Shown here: piece by piece, positions 47,487-60,207 of the stretch | Position numbering within the stretch: position 1 is the stretch's first letter | Layout: every line of letters begins with the position of its first letter | NCBI GenBank assembly: GCA_014898425.1 | Contig: RCSZ01000001.1 | Location: forward strand, 2,976,001-3,040,000 | Source: Botryotinia globosa | Lineage: Eukaryota; Ascomycota; Leotiomycetes; Helotiales; Sclerotiniaceae | Length of the DNA stretch: 64,000 bases | Direction: 5' to 3' | Notes under the pieces: model-generated | The model's database searches: none | Seen by the model: only the letters and a program-made list of their open reading frames with translations | Told to the model about the DNA's origin: nothing | Position numbers and translations under genes: made by a program

Positions 47487-48427
47487 TGAGGGTCATGGTT
47501 TGGCTGCTCAAGACCCGCATCTTTCTTTCTCTCACCACCTCCACGCGCCAGGTGCTTGGCCTCAAAAATACGAGTATAATGCGGGAAGGCCATAGCAAGG
47601 CATCGCACCTTCCAGGGGCTCACCTCTCACTCAAAAACACCCAGCTTCTTTATCTTAAGAGCCTGCCTCCTTTTGGAGCTTCTAATTTTGAAATTCGCTA
47701 GTTGGCCAAGTATGTTCCATAGTGTAGATAGAAGAACCTGTGGCAATGTTTTATACATCGGGGAATTACGAAATCTCCACTTTACTGGTTTGGAAGTAAC
47801 AGCTATTAGTAGCTTGATTTGTATAGTATTTAGCATCAAATCCAACCTCCCAGGGGAATATGATGATGGTAATGCCCTTGCGAGTAAAAAAAGGAATAGA
47901 TATAGGAAGTCTAATCCCTTTGAAAAGACGCACTTGAATTTTTCGTGATGATCTGAATTTTCTTCGGCTCGAGATAATATCTACCATAAATCTGGCTATG
48001 AACTACCTAGGTATTAGATAGTCAATGTCATCAAACAATTATCGTTAATCCTCGCCAAAGACTGAATCTTCGTGATACCCCCTACCACTAGCCGACGGAT
48101 AATGCTCTCCTAGATAAGACTATCCGAATCGGGAGTGCCCGCTTGTCTTAGCAGCCGGATCCGGTAAATCCTCAGACCACAGGTCTGTCTTTGATGCTAA
48201 ATATTCGTTCAATGAGGGTTCTAAGCTCTTCAGGTACCTTTTCCAGGATTACAAAGTCTTGACGGGTGACATTGATCATACATTGAGTCGTCCAAGATTT
48301 TAGCTGTGGCTGTGTCCGATATCGCTATTGTAAAGTTTGGTCTCGAACAAAACAAATCGATTTCTCTTTGAAATTTCTCATTTCTCAATCTCAATACAAT
48401 CTTTTAGATCTATCAATTCTATTTTCA
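47487..48427. other. Intergenic region, no gene seen
   Basis: 3' flank of the twin CX9C gene and 5' flank of the PQ-loop gene. Open frames here are short and featureless. Confidence 0.55.
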
Positions 48428-49576
48428 ATGGATATTCCTATCGCTACTAATGTTCTCGGAACGTTAGGTGCAATATGTTGGTCCGTCCAAGTACGTCCCT
48501 CCCCGCGTTTTACCCCCTCCTTGCCCCGTCACTTCCTCCCTTTTTTCACCTTCATCTTCTCCGCTGTAACTCCCCTCAATTCTCAAGCTAATGGCCCCTT
48601 AGCTTATACCCCAAATAATCATAAATTATAACCGGCACCACACAATCGGGCTCCAACGCTCTATGATGCTACTTTGGGCTTGTGCTGGCGTGCCTTTAGG
48701 GGCATTTAATATCGCATCCGGATTCAATATTGCGCTGTTAGTGCAGCCGCAGATACTAACTGTTTTGAGTTTGGTGACTTGGGGGCAGTGCTTGTATTAT
48801 AGTGAAGTATGTTTCTTATCTTTTGATTAGGATGGAGGAACGGAGGGGAGGGATTGTGTATGAGGAATGCATTATGAATCGCTAATCTTGAGATTTAGGC
48901 TTGGAGTTTGAAGAAATGCGTTTTGGTTACGGGAGGTCTTGGGATGGTCTTTGGAGGAATTGAAGTAGCATTTGTGGTGGGGTTGAAGGTATGCTCAATA
49001 TCATGCACGGCAATTAGATGGTTGCAGTCACTAAAGATCATATTAGGCCGGTCAACGTCGAGATCTCGAATGGCCCGTCATATTGATGGGTGTATTATCA
49101 GCTGTTCTATTGTCTGCTGGAGTATTGAGACACTACTATGATATCTATGTTCATCGTACCGTCCGTGGCATCTCATTCATCTTCGTAGGCATCGATGCTG
49201 CTGGAGATGTATTTTCTCTAGTTTCTGTTTGTAAGTCTAATTTTTCTTCATGGCCCGTCTTTAAATCAAAACTGACGTCTTAGTCTTTCAACCACACCTT
49301 GATATACTTGGGATAGTGATTTACGCCTCGGAGTTTATTCTTTGGTGTGGAGTATTTGCTTGTGGTGGATACTTCAACCTTCTACCTTGGATCAAAAGAA
49401 GGATTCAAAAGAGACGCGAGAATGAAGGGGGAAGTGGAAATGGAACTGAAAATGTGGTAGCTGTTGAGGAAGGAATTTCACATGACATTGAATTGGAAAG
49501 AATGAATTCAGCAGGTTCAAGGACAGTTTTCAGAACTCCTGGGTCAATAAACAGTGGAGATAGAGTAGACCTGTAA
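48428..49576 (+). CDS. PQ-loop repeat membrane protein (277 aa)
   Basis: Five exons: 48428-48490, 48603-48806, 48899-48988, 49047-49230 and 49284-49576, giving 278 codons. The first PQ-loop is formed across intron 1: VLGTLGAICWSVQ joined to LIPQIIINYNRHHTIGLQ, with the Pro-Gln pair and the hydrophobic context of the family. About seven membrane segments can be traced, including MMLLWACAGVPLGAFNI, ILTVLSLVTWGQCLYY, VTGGLGMVFGGIEVAFVV and a later IVIYASEFILWCGVFACGG. The second PQ motif is degenerate (FFQPHLDILGIVIY). The C-terminal 70 residues are hydrophilic and cytosolic in type. PQ-loop proteins are small-solute transporters such as lysosomal amino-acid exporters; the substrate here is unknown. 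Confidence 0.85.
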
Positions 49577-49624
49577 AGTTAAAGAAATTATCGCTGCGTA
49601 GAAAATTGTTTCGCGAGACAGGGC

Positions 49625-52600
49625 TCATTCAATCACTTCCCATCCTTCCTCGTCGTTCTCGTCGGCCGCATAAATAAGCTTCATTTCCGACTTCAAACTC
49701 GGACATTCCAATATACCAATAGGTTTTACATTGTAAGTATCTGTCCACAAATCTCCACCAGCTAATTCAATTAGTAGATGATCATGAGGGCGAGAGGCAA
49801 ATGGGACAACCTACTTCTCCAGATATCCGGGGAACAACCGTTCGTAAGTCCATCAGGCAAATGAACATGCCCAAAAGAATTATACCTATTCCCAAAAGCT
49901 GTTATTGCAATCTTATGTTTTCCTGGCCCAAGAGATGTGATATCTAGTGTTCGAGGTTGAAAAGCTATACGTCCAAGCTTTTGTTTTGTGTCAGCTAAAG
50001 CTACGACGAGTACTGGTGAAGAATATTCAGGTATTGAAAGATGAATAGTTGTGTCAGGTTTTGTTGGTGGTATTGATGTATCACAGATGTAGGTTAAGTT
50101 TCCGGCATAGAATGGGAGACCTTGCTTTGTGATATCTCCCCAAGATACAGTTCTCGATTGTTGGAGATAATATGAATCGGTACCAAGAGAGCTATTATGC
50201 CTGTTACCAACAGAAAAGTCGCCCAACAAATAAAGACGCTCAATATTTGTCAGAATTCCAAAGGGAAAAGAAAGTGTAAGAGTATTCCTTCCAGGTCTAA
50301 TTGTGTAGGCTGGTATTTCTAAAGTTCGGATGTCTTCATCAACCCACCAACTATCAATTTTTTTGGAATCCAGCTCGGTCCTATTTAACTTTATTTTCAT
50401 TCCTTGAACATATTCCAATGCAAGTTTGGTTGGCATGTTGATCATAAATGCTGAAATTATCAGAAAACGCATGGTAACGTGCGTCTTGGGTGCTCTCTCC
50501 GAAGCCGGTATTGACCAAGGTTGTCTAAATGCAGCGCCTTTGTGAGGTAATTTCAGTAGATCCCGAATAGCATTATCAATCCTGAGAACTTCGGTGGAAT
50601 CTGACCAATGTTCATCAGAATCTAGTTTGTAGGATGCATAGTCAAGTATGAGGACATTTGGCTCGGAAAGTTCTACTTCTGCGAGAGTAATATCTGCTTC
50701 AAGTATAGGGATTTTCTCAGAAATCTTATTCAATGGTAAGAGCTCTGTGATAAGTTGCCCTGTTCTTGGTCTCAATCGCATGAGAAGACTTGCGCATCCT
50801 TCAAACTTATAATGCAATCGTGTCCAGTCCTTTGAAAGCTGACTGCCCACCAGAGTCTCTTCTCCATTGAAAGTGTCCATTTCGGAAACATCCCAATGGC
50901 CTCTCAGCTCAATCTTCGTCATGGTTGGAGAATTACGATCTGTATTACAGATGAAGATATATCTTTCAGCTCCATCTTCCCTCATCTGATACAACAAATG
51001 TTCAGTAGATGAGCCATTCTCATCCGTTACTCGAAGATCACGATATTTATTTAGTGCACACAAAATATTCTGCTGGCTCCAGAATACGTTAATGCTATGC
51101 TTGATTGTAGGCTTCTCTGATGGGGCTGCGGCATTGATCAATCTAGAGAATTTAATTAGTACTCTTCGACCACAAAAAGCATAAGCCAGGAATAAGCAGA
51201 GCCAATAATTGTAAAGCAGTTATCACTTACTCGGGTGAACTACCAGCAATGATCACATGCCCGCCAGCCTTTGAGAATGCTTGTAAGACGTTAAGAGTTG
51301 ATGATCTGATGGTACGTAGATTTGGCACAATAATCACCTCGTATTCACAAAATCCTATTTTCAGCTTTTTGCCTTTCTGGATTTTACTCACTTGAGTTGG
51401 CAATAAGCTCTCAGATATGAAATCAAAGTCAATTAAACCATGAAGTAACCAGTTTGTGAGGTCGGAGAATGCACGATCACGAGACCCTGCCTCATCACCA
51501 CTTTGATCAGGACCAAAGCATAACCAATAGCTCTCAATCGGATGAATGACACCAACTCGAGTAACAGCTTTTCCTCGGGTCATTGCAACACCAACTCTTG
51601 CAAAATGATCTTCGACATAACCATACTCTTTGTACCAGGGACTTTGATAATTGATGGACGCCGGATAGTCTCTTTTCCCTTCTCCAGCCATGCTTAACCA
51701 AGCAAGATGATGAACACGAAAAGTAATACCAAGAGCTGCTTGCCAATCACCACAACCTTTGTGGCCCTCAAATGTAAAATACCAATGAGTAACACCGTAT
51801 ATTTCACACATTGTACCTCGACGACCCATTTGTCTAGAAACACTAGAAGCTTGTTTCGCTGTATTGTATTCGACACCATCAACAAGTAAGTCTATGCCCG
51901 GCATATCCATGTTTCGATAACATCGCATAGCTTCACCAAGAGCAGTAGTTTGAGAATAAAGCGTTGGCTCTTCCATCATGTGTCCATCCAGGTACAAGTT
52001 GTTTTTCCGACACCAGCCACTAATTTGATCAATAAAAGCAGAGACAAATCTTTCACAAACATGATCATGATATCGATACCTTGATAAACTTGGGTTGTTA
52101 TTTGGAAGATTCCATATAACTTGTGGCAAGGATTCGACAATGTCAGCATGGTACTGTTTCTCGAAACTTTCCGGTAAATCAGTGGTCCATGGAAGAAATA
52201 TATCATCGCTAGCTCGGGGATGAGGGAGACGTATTTTGGTAGCGAATTGAGGCTCGTCGGTGAATATGCAGGGTATAACAGTTCCAAATTTGTCGCCGCA
52301 CTTCTTCTTGTAAACTTCATGCGTCATCTCAATAAATCGAGCCATTGCATCTTCGCTAAGAGTATCGATGTATGTTTGATCATTGAACCAAGATGAATTG
52401 GGATTCGTCTCAACATAGGCGTACCACACATTCTCCCCATGCTCGCCCTCTTTCAGAATGCGGCTTGATTTGAGTGTACCATTGTTATCCAATTCAATAT
52501 CAAACCTTGCTATGAGGTGTCCATTCTCACTCCTACTAGCTCTGGCAGACGCGGGAGCACCTCTGGTGAATTGAATCAGAACATGAGGGGTATTTGATTG

Positions 52601-53119
52601 GTTCATAACTTACCCGCCAAGTGGTATCGTTCCATAAGCATGAGGTGTAAAAAGGAGATGTTTTCCTTTATGCTCAGGATATTTCTCAATAACCTTTCCC
52701 CCAGCAGCTCCAGAAGGCCATCTATCATCATCGTATAAACAAGCCAACATGTGTTTAGTTTCGGCATAATCAACACAAGCACGTATCAAGTCCATGAATT
52801 CTGTTCCCATGTATTCCGTATCAAGACCAGTGCGAACATGCATATGAAATCCCCCCAGCCCCATCTCTGCGAAATAATCAATTTGACGGAGGAGTTGTCC
52901 CTTATCGAGCTTTGTATTCCATGCCCAGAAGGGACAACCTCGATATTCCGATGATGGATTCTTGAATAATTGAGAATCATAAGGTAAAGAGCTTTTAGGA
53001 TAACTCAAGGGATTAGGAGTTTTTGATGATACATCTTGATCCCTGAGTTGACTTCTTCCTTGAAGAGCCTTGCTGATGAAGGAGGGAATTGGTATATAAT
53101 CCATAATGGCACCATCCAT
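49625..53119 (-). CDS. GH106-like glycoside hydrolase (1100 aa)
   Basis: Exons (minus) are 53119-52614, 52562-51231, 51142-49815 and 49761-49625; introns of 51, 88 and 53 bp end in CAG or TAG, and the codon total is 1101. The last intron (GTAGGT donor, TACTAAT branch) replaces an apparent early stop. Residues about 59-145 carry the block GCPFWAWNTKL, MGLGGFHMHVRTGL, CLYDDDRWPSGAAGG, which is typical of large glycosidases related to alpha-L-rhamnosidases of family GH106. IFTDEPQF, with acidic residues suited to catalysis, lies farther on. A beta-rich sandwich region occupies the C-terminal third (TIRPGRNTLTLSFPF). No signal peptide is seen at the chosen start, so it may be intracellular. Upstream codons in frame (to 53227) lack an ATG. 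Confidence 0.8.
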
Positions 53120-53465
53120 TGAATAGCGAAATGGAAAGACCTTTGAAAATTTACGAAAGGGAACCGAACTGGTAACACCGAAGCAAACATTTCTATCAAT
53201 ACAACGCGTTTCACTACGCCACCTCAAAGGATTGTATGAGCATTTGAATGATTGGATTCAAGTAGTCGTGTGTATAGTAATATATCGGGTGATACTAATG
53301 TATTGCTGGGGCAACCGAGCTCGGTCGGGTGTGGGGTAAGCAGGCTGTAGTGCGCATTTATAATATTACAATCTCAATCTATTGAAACATAGACAATCGC
53401 GTAACCCTGTGACAAACGCGACTTTAATGACGAGAGAGATATCTTCCTCTCCCAATCAAGTAGAA
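53120..53465. other. Divergent promoter, GH106-like gene and the gene at 53466
   Basis: 346 bp between the start codons of two oppositely oriented genes. It must contain both promoters; no clear core motif is seen. Confidence 0.5.
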
Positions 53466-55555
53466 ATGGAGTCCAGTAAGTCGATACTTGGTTGTTGGAA
53501 TAAATTGATGCTAATTGATTCATAGCTAGAGAAGAGCGCATGCAACAACGGTTACGAGGAGGTGCCCAGTAAGTTCTAAGAATTAACCCCTCTCCGTTAT
53601 GCGGAATTGACCATCGATTGTGTAGACGTCAAGTCAAAGATGTCGACTTCGGTTTTATGTTACCAGCTTTTGCTGCACCGCCACCAGCAGCAGAACCACA
53701 TGGATCTCCAGCTCCAGCTCCAGCTCCAACAATTGCACATTCACTTCCAGAAGCTCCAGCAAATCCAGAAACTCCTCAACCCGAGTTACCTTCACAGCCC
53801 ATAAGTCAAACGCCTGCTACTGCGAACAGAAGTCGTGAAAGATCCTCGAATATACTGGGCTTACAATCGAATAATGTTACAAGATCTAATACTGGGAATG
53901 ATGCAAACACTTCCGCAAAGAGAAGGAAGTTGGAGACCGATGAACCACCATCTTCCTCTACCAGGAGCATGCGGTCTTCTCGGAGTTCTGCTAGGAAAGA
54001 TGTATATGATTTACCAGAAGATGAAGAGCTAGAGCAACCTGTGACGGACCATTCAAACTTGTCAATATTAGAAACGTCGAAGGAGAATGTTTTAGAATCA
54101 GGAATGGCAGAGACCGCCTTATCACCTACTCATCTACCTTCCGAACCAATTGAGTCCATCGAAAGGGATCCTTCAAATGAAATTGGATTGGAAGAGGTCG
54201 AGGAAGACTCGTTGGTGGGCGCAAACACTTCGTTGGAAGAAGAAGCCGCACTCGCTGTAGTGAAAGCAACGAAATCTCATAGAAAGCCACCACGTCCATC
54301 ACGGAACAAAAGAAAGAGAGACGAGCCATCTTCCGAACCTTTAGCCGTAGATGAATCAATTCTTACTGCAGCTAACACACTGGATACCACTAACGACGAC
54401 ATTGAGGAAGTTCTACCTCAGAAACCGAGACGATCTCGTAGAAAATCGGCTTTGCAGGAAGATGTAGGAGCCAAACTGGAAGAAATGATTGAAAATAATA
54501 CCGAGCAAGCGGAGGCAATAGACGATTATGAAGCCGCAGTAACGTTGAAGAAAAGTCGAGGACGGAGAACATCCAGAAATATTGTTGCTTCCGACGAATC
54601 TATTCCAGAAGATGCTGCACCTCCAAGATCTCCCATCGCAAAGAAAAAACGAGGTAGAGTTCGACAAGTTACTAGTCCAGTACAGCAACGTCAACCAGCA
54701 CCTCCGAAGTCCAAACTCCAAAGGGCAGAGAAGAAGAACAAGAAACAGAAGGTTCGCGAAGGAAGCCCGATACCTGTTATTGTTCATCGGTTAACGAAAG
54801 GTCCTGTGTATGATGATGACGATTCGGATGCTGAGATTCTAAATTCCGAAATACCATGTGCGACAAGAGCAGGTGTCAATGCAGTGGATGTTCTTGGTCA
54901 AATTTGCCAAGAGCTAGTTACTGCTGGCTTAGAAACTCTTGGGGATAATGCTGTTAAAACTCAGGACGCTGCTCAAAGACTTGAATACAAAACTAAAATG
55001 CGAGCTGTAGATAGTTTTAGTAAAGAATTGCGAGTCCGCCTTCTGGAACATGTAAGTACTCAACTACTAATAGTTGCCTTCTCCGCTAATGTCTTCCAAG
55101 ACAATCAACCTCGACAATTCGTACTCTCTTGAGAAACGTCTGCGTGAAGGCCAGAAAAAGAAGCTCTCTTTGCGGGAGGAAATTCTTCGTGTAAGAGTAG
55201 AACGAGAGAAAGTGGCTTTACGCATGGATGGAATCCGAATTGCTCACGAGAAAAATTCTCATGATGCTCAGGTAATGCTCCCGTCTTGTCAAAATTGCCT
55301 GTCACTAACCTTACATCACAGCAACGGGAAGTTCTCAACACAACAGTTCATGATATCGAACTTGCAGTTGAGCGAGGAAAATCTTCTTTCGATAAAACGG
55401 ATGACGGGAAAACAAATATAGAGCTCATGTTGAAGCGGATTGCTTCTGAAGCAAGCAGTGCAAGTGATGGTGGAGGCGTTCTCAAACAGATCAAGGCATT
55501 CAATGCATTTATGGAACGGGCTGCATTGGCGTTGGAGGGAAAGAAGGCTGTTTGA
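53466..55555 (+). CDS. Possible CENP-U/Ame1-type inner kinetochore protein (627 aa)
   Basis: Exons: 53466-53475 (10 nt), 53526-53568, 53626-55051, 55101-55271 and 55322-55555, giving 628 codons. Intron 4 uses an AAG acceptor after a CTACTAAT branch point. The spliced start MESTREERMQQRLRGGAQRQ is a short conserved-looking basic motif, followed by KDVDFGFMLP. This resembles the N-terminal Mis12-complex-binding motif of fungal Ame1 (CENP-U), which is why I suggest it. Residues about 40-450 are disordered, acidic to basic, with several Lys/Arg patches (KPRRSRRK, KKSRGRRTSR) like AT-hooks or nuclear signals. The last 160 residues form a coiled coil (EKRLREGQKKKLSLREEILR). An AT-hook chromatin protein is the alternative. 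Confidence 0.5.
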
Positions 55556-56338
55556 ATAATTTTGATACCCCTGGAAATGAATTGTATATGTTGCTCCTTG
55601 CTTACGAACTATGAATTTCCTGTAGAGTAATATTCACAATACATGAAGTTGATATATGAATGCATCTCTATCCCATCTCATCCCATCCTATCTTTTTCCA
55701 TTTCCCCACATTCCCTCCCACACTCCCTCCCACCTCTCTTACCCGTCCGTCAAGTTGCTGGGTAGTCCAATATTCCATCGCAAGTTTCCTAGTGAGCAAG
55801 CTTACCCTTGAATATTTATATCAACAAAGTTGAATTTCAATACGCATACACTCTAGTTAACTTGTCTTTTACCACGTGGATCGTTGGGGGAAGGCAGAGT
55901 CGAAGATTTACAAAAAGAATCACCTCAAATGATTAGCAAGACTATTTATTCATTTTAATGTTCATTGTTATTCCTATACTAACAATGCTAACTGTAATCC
56001 GTTTGTCCCATTTTTAACCAAGTCCCTCATGTGGTATCGATACTGAATTTTCCTGAAATAACTCCTTCGAAAACAAAAAATCTCACCACACCACTCCATT
56101 ATCCTATCCCTTGAAAACTCCTGTCTAAAAATAACAAGTACAAGAAAAACAAGACAAGAAAAAGCTCTCGTTCAGAGCCCAATAGTGTTTCATGTTACTC
56201 CATTGAATATAAAACAAGCAAAGGAAGAGCAAACAGAAAAAAAACACCAAGTCCCATGCCGGATACCATTTGATACCCCTAACTCCATTATAAACATTAT
56301 AATCCAACACTTCATCTATCCTCCCTTCTTCTCTCGAA
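55556..56338. other. Convergent 3' region
   Basis: 3' flanks of the kinetochore-like gene (plus) and the Cep57-type gene (minus), with pyrimidine-rich tracts around 55670-55745. No gene is supported; a CACGTG hexamer is at 55873. Confidence 0.55.
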
Positions 56339-58345
56339 TTAGAATGCATAAGAAACATCCTTCAAGCGATATAGAAAATCGCTGTGAGAGGAAATTTGAT
56401 CGACAAGCAACTTTAAGGATTCCGCAAGTGATCTTCTCAGTCTGAGATTTTTGCTCTTATCCAGAGCACGTAATTCGGCCGATTTAGCTGCATGTTGAGC
56501 ACTCATTTGCTCGATTTGTTTGCGTACGTTTGCCATGATTTGCTCCAGTGCAAGTTGGGGCTCCATAGTCGGACGTATGGTCATGTCAGCCTCATCGCAA
56601 TCTTCCTCCTCCTCCTCTTCTTCATCAAGCTGGACCTTCTTCTCCTGCCCATTCGTTGTCTCATTCGTTCTAGGTAATTGAATTGGTAATAGTTCAATGT
56701 TGTCCTGTTCCTTGGATTGTGACGTCTCAGCATCTACTGGACGTTGTGATGTCTCAGCTGATGCTGAACGTTGTAAAGTGTCGAATCGCTCGACAAGGTT
56801 CTTGTAACGAGCAAGAACCATATCCCGTTGCTTTGAAATGTTCTCAATATCGGCTTTGAGTTCCTCATTTGAGGATGATATTTCGGCCAAGGTCTTTTCC
56901 ATTGCCTTCTTCTCTGCCTGATGTGATCTCGCCAAAGCCTCGACGTTAGAGATAGACTTCATCATCTGCTCATTTTCTTGGCGCTGTGTATGGGCATCAC
57001 GCTCGAGTTCTCGGATGGTCTCGTTCATGTGATTGTTCTGTGTGCGAAGAGTGGTTGTAATTGCATTGTGTGCGCGTTTTTCGTCTTCAAGGTTGAATAT
57101 GACTTCATCCTGTGCTCTCTTTTCGTTGCGAAGGGTAGATATGATGGCGTCTTGTGCCTTTTTTTCGTTGCGAAGAGTAGATATAATATTATCTTGCTCG
57201 CTCTTCTCATTCAGTTCTTTCTGAAGAGAAGACATAATAGAATCCCGCTCCCTTCTTTCCTTCTGGAGAGAGTTTATAACAAAATCGCGCTCCTTGCGTT
57301 CATTCAACAATATAGCCACTTGCTGTTGAAGTTCGTCAATGGAGCGATAGATGTCGACCTCCTCTTTTCCCATAGGGTGGGCGGGTTGTTCAAGAATTTC
57401 AACTTTTCTAAGTAAAGAGGTTGAAGTGGTGTCAACCAACTTGGTGATGTTGTGAACTTCCGGAATTGCGAATGAGTTATTAACAGTAGTGGACATTGTA
57501 AAGGTTGGGCTGGCAGCTTTAGCAAATCTGCCAGATTTGATAGATGCGTTTGCTGGATGGTCCTTGATAAGCGTTTCGAGCTCTGCAAGTACTTGTCTTT
57601 CATTGTAATCAGCTTGAGCAATCTTCTCATGCTGGGAGCTTGCTGAGATATGTGTTCGTTGTTTAGGCAGGATGTTCTCCTTGTTGTGGATCGGATGTGA
57701 TAGATCCAAGGAAAATTCGTGGTCGTCAAGTGTATTCTTGACAACTCGTCTTGGTGTATTTGCAGGCTGGACATACTCAGGTGCTGCTCTAGTGTTCATT
57801 TTGGAGTTGTTTTTCGAGACTGAGTTTGATCGTTCAGACATTTTCGATTTTGGAATTCGGCAAGGTGTATGATCATGGTCCAATCTGTCCAATCTTTGAA
57901 GTTTGGATGCCAATCTAGAACTGTTATTTGTTCCATTAATTTGAGAAGATCCTCCTGTGAAGTCTTCGAAAAAATTGTTGAGATCCACAATGTTGGCAGA
58001 TATATCAGGCTCTCTTCTTGGGCTCCATCGATTGTATTTTTTTGCGGTATCGCGAATGTCAATATCCGGACGTTGTGTTTGTTTACGCTTCAGTCTTTCG
58101 ATATCCAATTCAGTTGACATAAAGCATTGCTCTGCGGAGTCATCGGGATCGAAGTAATTGAGAGTGTTGTGACTGTCGTCGCTGACGGTATGGTGTTGAG
58201 TATTTGTTGAATTCAAATTGAGATCACGAGAAGATGAGGAGGAACTGATGGAATGGCTTGATTGAAATCGACTCTTGGGCCGTTGCGGGAGATTTTGAGA
58301 ACTTGAGATGGAGGATAAAGTATCCTCGTAGTTGTTGCGAGCCAT
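56339..58345 (-). CDS. Coiled-coil protein with Cep57-type C-terminus (Ppc89-like, 668 aa)
   Basis: Intronless frame with ATG at 58345 (MARNNYEDTLSSISSSQ); in-frame codons upstream lack fungal start context. Residues 1-300 are Ser/Asn-rich and disordered. From about 325 to 560 there is a long coiled coil, with an internal repeat of about 14 residues (ISTLRNEKKAQDA, ISTLRNEKRAQDE and so on, at least five units). An acidic stretch (DEEEEEEEDCDEAD) follows. The C-terminal 65 residues (SAELRALDKSKNLRLRRSLA, ESLKLLVDQISSHSDFLYRL) resemble the Cep57 microtubule-binding domain found in fungal spindle-pole scaffold proteins such as Ppc89. A structural role at the microtubule-organising centre is inferred. 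Confidence 0.65.
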   Translation of the reverse strand: MARNNYEDTLSSISSSQNLPQRPKSRFQSSHSISSSSSSRDLNLNSTNTQHHTVSDDSHNTLNYFDPDDSAEQCFMSTELDIERLKRKQTQRPDIDIRDTAKKYNRWSPRREPDISANIVDLNNFFEDFTGGSSQINGTNNSSRLASKLQRLDRLDHDHTPCRIPKSKMSERSNSVSKNNSKMNTRAAPEYVQPANTPRRVVKNTLDDHEFSLDLSHPIHNKENILPKQRTHISASSQHEKIAQADYNERQVLAELETLIKDHPANASIKSGRFAKAASPTFTMSTTVNNSFAIPEVHNITKLVDTTSTSLLRKVEILEQPAHPMGKEEVDIYRSIDELQQQVAILLNERKERDFVINSLQKERRERDSIMSSLQKELNEKSEQDNIISTLRNEKKAQDAIISTLRNEKRAQDEVIFNLEDEKRAHNAITTTLRTQNNHMNETIRELERDAHTQRQENEQMMKSISNVEALARSHQAEKKAMEKTLAEISSSNEELKADIENISKQRDMVLARYKNLVERFDTLQRSASAETSQRPVDAETSQSKEQDNIELLPIQLPRTNETTNGQEKKVQLDEEEEEEEDCDEADMTIRPTMEPQLALEQIMANVRKQIEQMSAQHAAKSAELRALDKSKNLRLRRSLAESLKLLVDQISSHSDFLYRLKDVSYAF

Positions 58346-58820
58346 TTCGAAAATTGATTGATTGTTAAGAAGGTACAATGTACAGATTTTACAGATTTTA
58401 ATGTTTTGAATCAAAAGTAAACAATCAGAACGCGACAAAAGGTTGTAAGAGGGACCGGGCGGGAGACGAGTATTATAGAAATCCCTGTGCGCTACAGATT
58501 TTCGACTATCACCCACCAAATAAATGCTCTAACCGAATTAGGAAATGATCATTTACTAAGCACTTGATAACGAAGCTATTCACATATCATTTACATCATG
58601 TACACCTTAGCGGAATTAGACAATGAAATGGTGCTTTGAGAATAGATACCTACACGTAGATACTATACACAATGGGAGACATATCGCATTCCAGACTTAT
58701 TAGCAGTCGACGTAGGGTAGCTCTTTTAATACCCCAATGAACTCGGATTAGACAACCAAATTCGGGGTGCTTTGGGGGTTGAACATCTAGACATTCTATC
58801 CGACGAAGCATTTGTTCTGA

Positions 58821-58859
58821 CTCCACGGCAGTGGCTCCCAGGGGGCCAGCGGAGCGTCA
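58821..58859 (+). repeat. 39-bp GC-rich dispersed element, copy C
   Basis: Best-formed copy. The centre TGGCTCCC-AG-GGGGGCCA can fold as an 8-bp stem with one G-T pair and a two-base loop. Flanking bases CTCCACGGCAG and GCGGAGCGTCA are shared with copy A. Confidence 0.75.
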
Positions 58860-60207
58860 TTCCCCAATAAGTGCAAAAACCCGTCTCTACGGATAATGAA
58901 CCTCGAGTTGACATATATGTTTCTTTGGCATTACCCGATTCAAACAAATTCAGCAATGAAATAGTGATATACAACCAGATGTCTAGACTAGATGGCGTTT
59001 TCAATGGCAAATCCTTCATGTGTCACAGACACATATAACAAGGCCTCATAATCCCTCCCTCTTCAATATCCCGAATCAGTTCAGGTGCTGCCTGTTCATT
59101 ATTCATAGTGAGTACCTAATTTAAGATATCTAATACATTTTCCAATTGTATCAAGAACAGGATCTTATCACTCTAGCGTTTGATGGGTTTTCTATCAATT
59201 GACCATCCAGAGCTCTTGAACATATGCTGCAACTGTGCTGTACTTTTCGCCTGGAGTGTAATTGATACTTTATCAATGAATGATTAAGTATGACAGATAT
59301 CAAACATTTTTATGTTGGGAGCAATTCTTGGATGGTACATGGTAAAGTTTCCAACAGTATCGAGTATTGAATCTAGTAGATCCTTAGTAAATGATTAGGT
59401 TTCGAGTACCCTAACTAGGTAGCTACGGCTAAGAACAAACCCCTTGAACGAATTGATCCCATGATATTCCTCATCAAATGGTCCGTTGTCGGTCACTAAA
59501 TAGACGCAGCTTAGGAAAGACCCGTTAGACCTTGTGGTGTACTATGTTTCACATTTGATGGTCTAAAATAAAGGCGACAGGCATTTAGTTTGAAACAATT
59601 GCAAGACTATGAAGAAGCACTTTCCATCCAAGCAGGAGGGTTCACAGTACTTGGTAATCATTGCTGTTGACTAGAAATAATATGCCCACTAGATAGATCT
59701 TTCATGAAAAGACTTCGCAAATCCGTATATCACAAATCCTATGCGCGTTATATATCAAATCTTTACAGTCTCCATCGAGTACTGAGATCGTGAGCTAGTA
59801 TTTTAGCTTCATGACGTCATCTACATGAATCACTCCCAGCCCACCCAGTGATTTCTGCCATACCTACCTAGTCATTGTCAAGACTATTAGGTCCACATGA
59901 TCGAATATCTACATCTTCACATTTAGCTTCCGACTATTAAACGAAGGGGGCTGGTAACGAACCGATACCAAAAATTCGCCTACAACGAGCGATAGAAATT
60001 CCCGTTTACATGAGCTCGGATTGTCACCAACTGAAAAGTTCTGTCCACTGGTAATCATTACAATAAGTAGGCATGACTCTTCGACTCACAGTCACTACCT
60101 ACCAAATACGCATCGTCACCACCAGTACGCTACAACTCCAACATGAACCCAGAGACGATATGCAAAAACTTCACCACAAATGATGCCGCGTTGTGCAATT
60201 GAAACTC

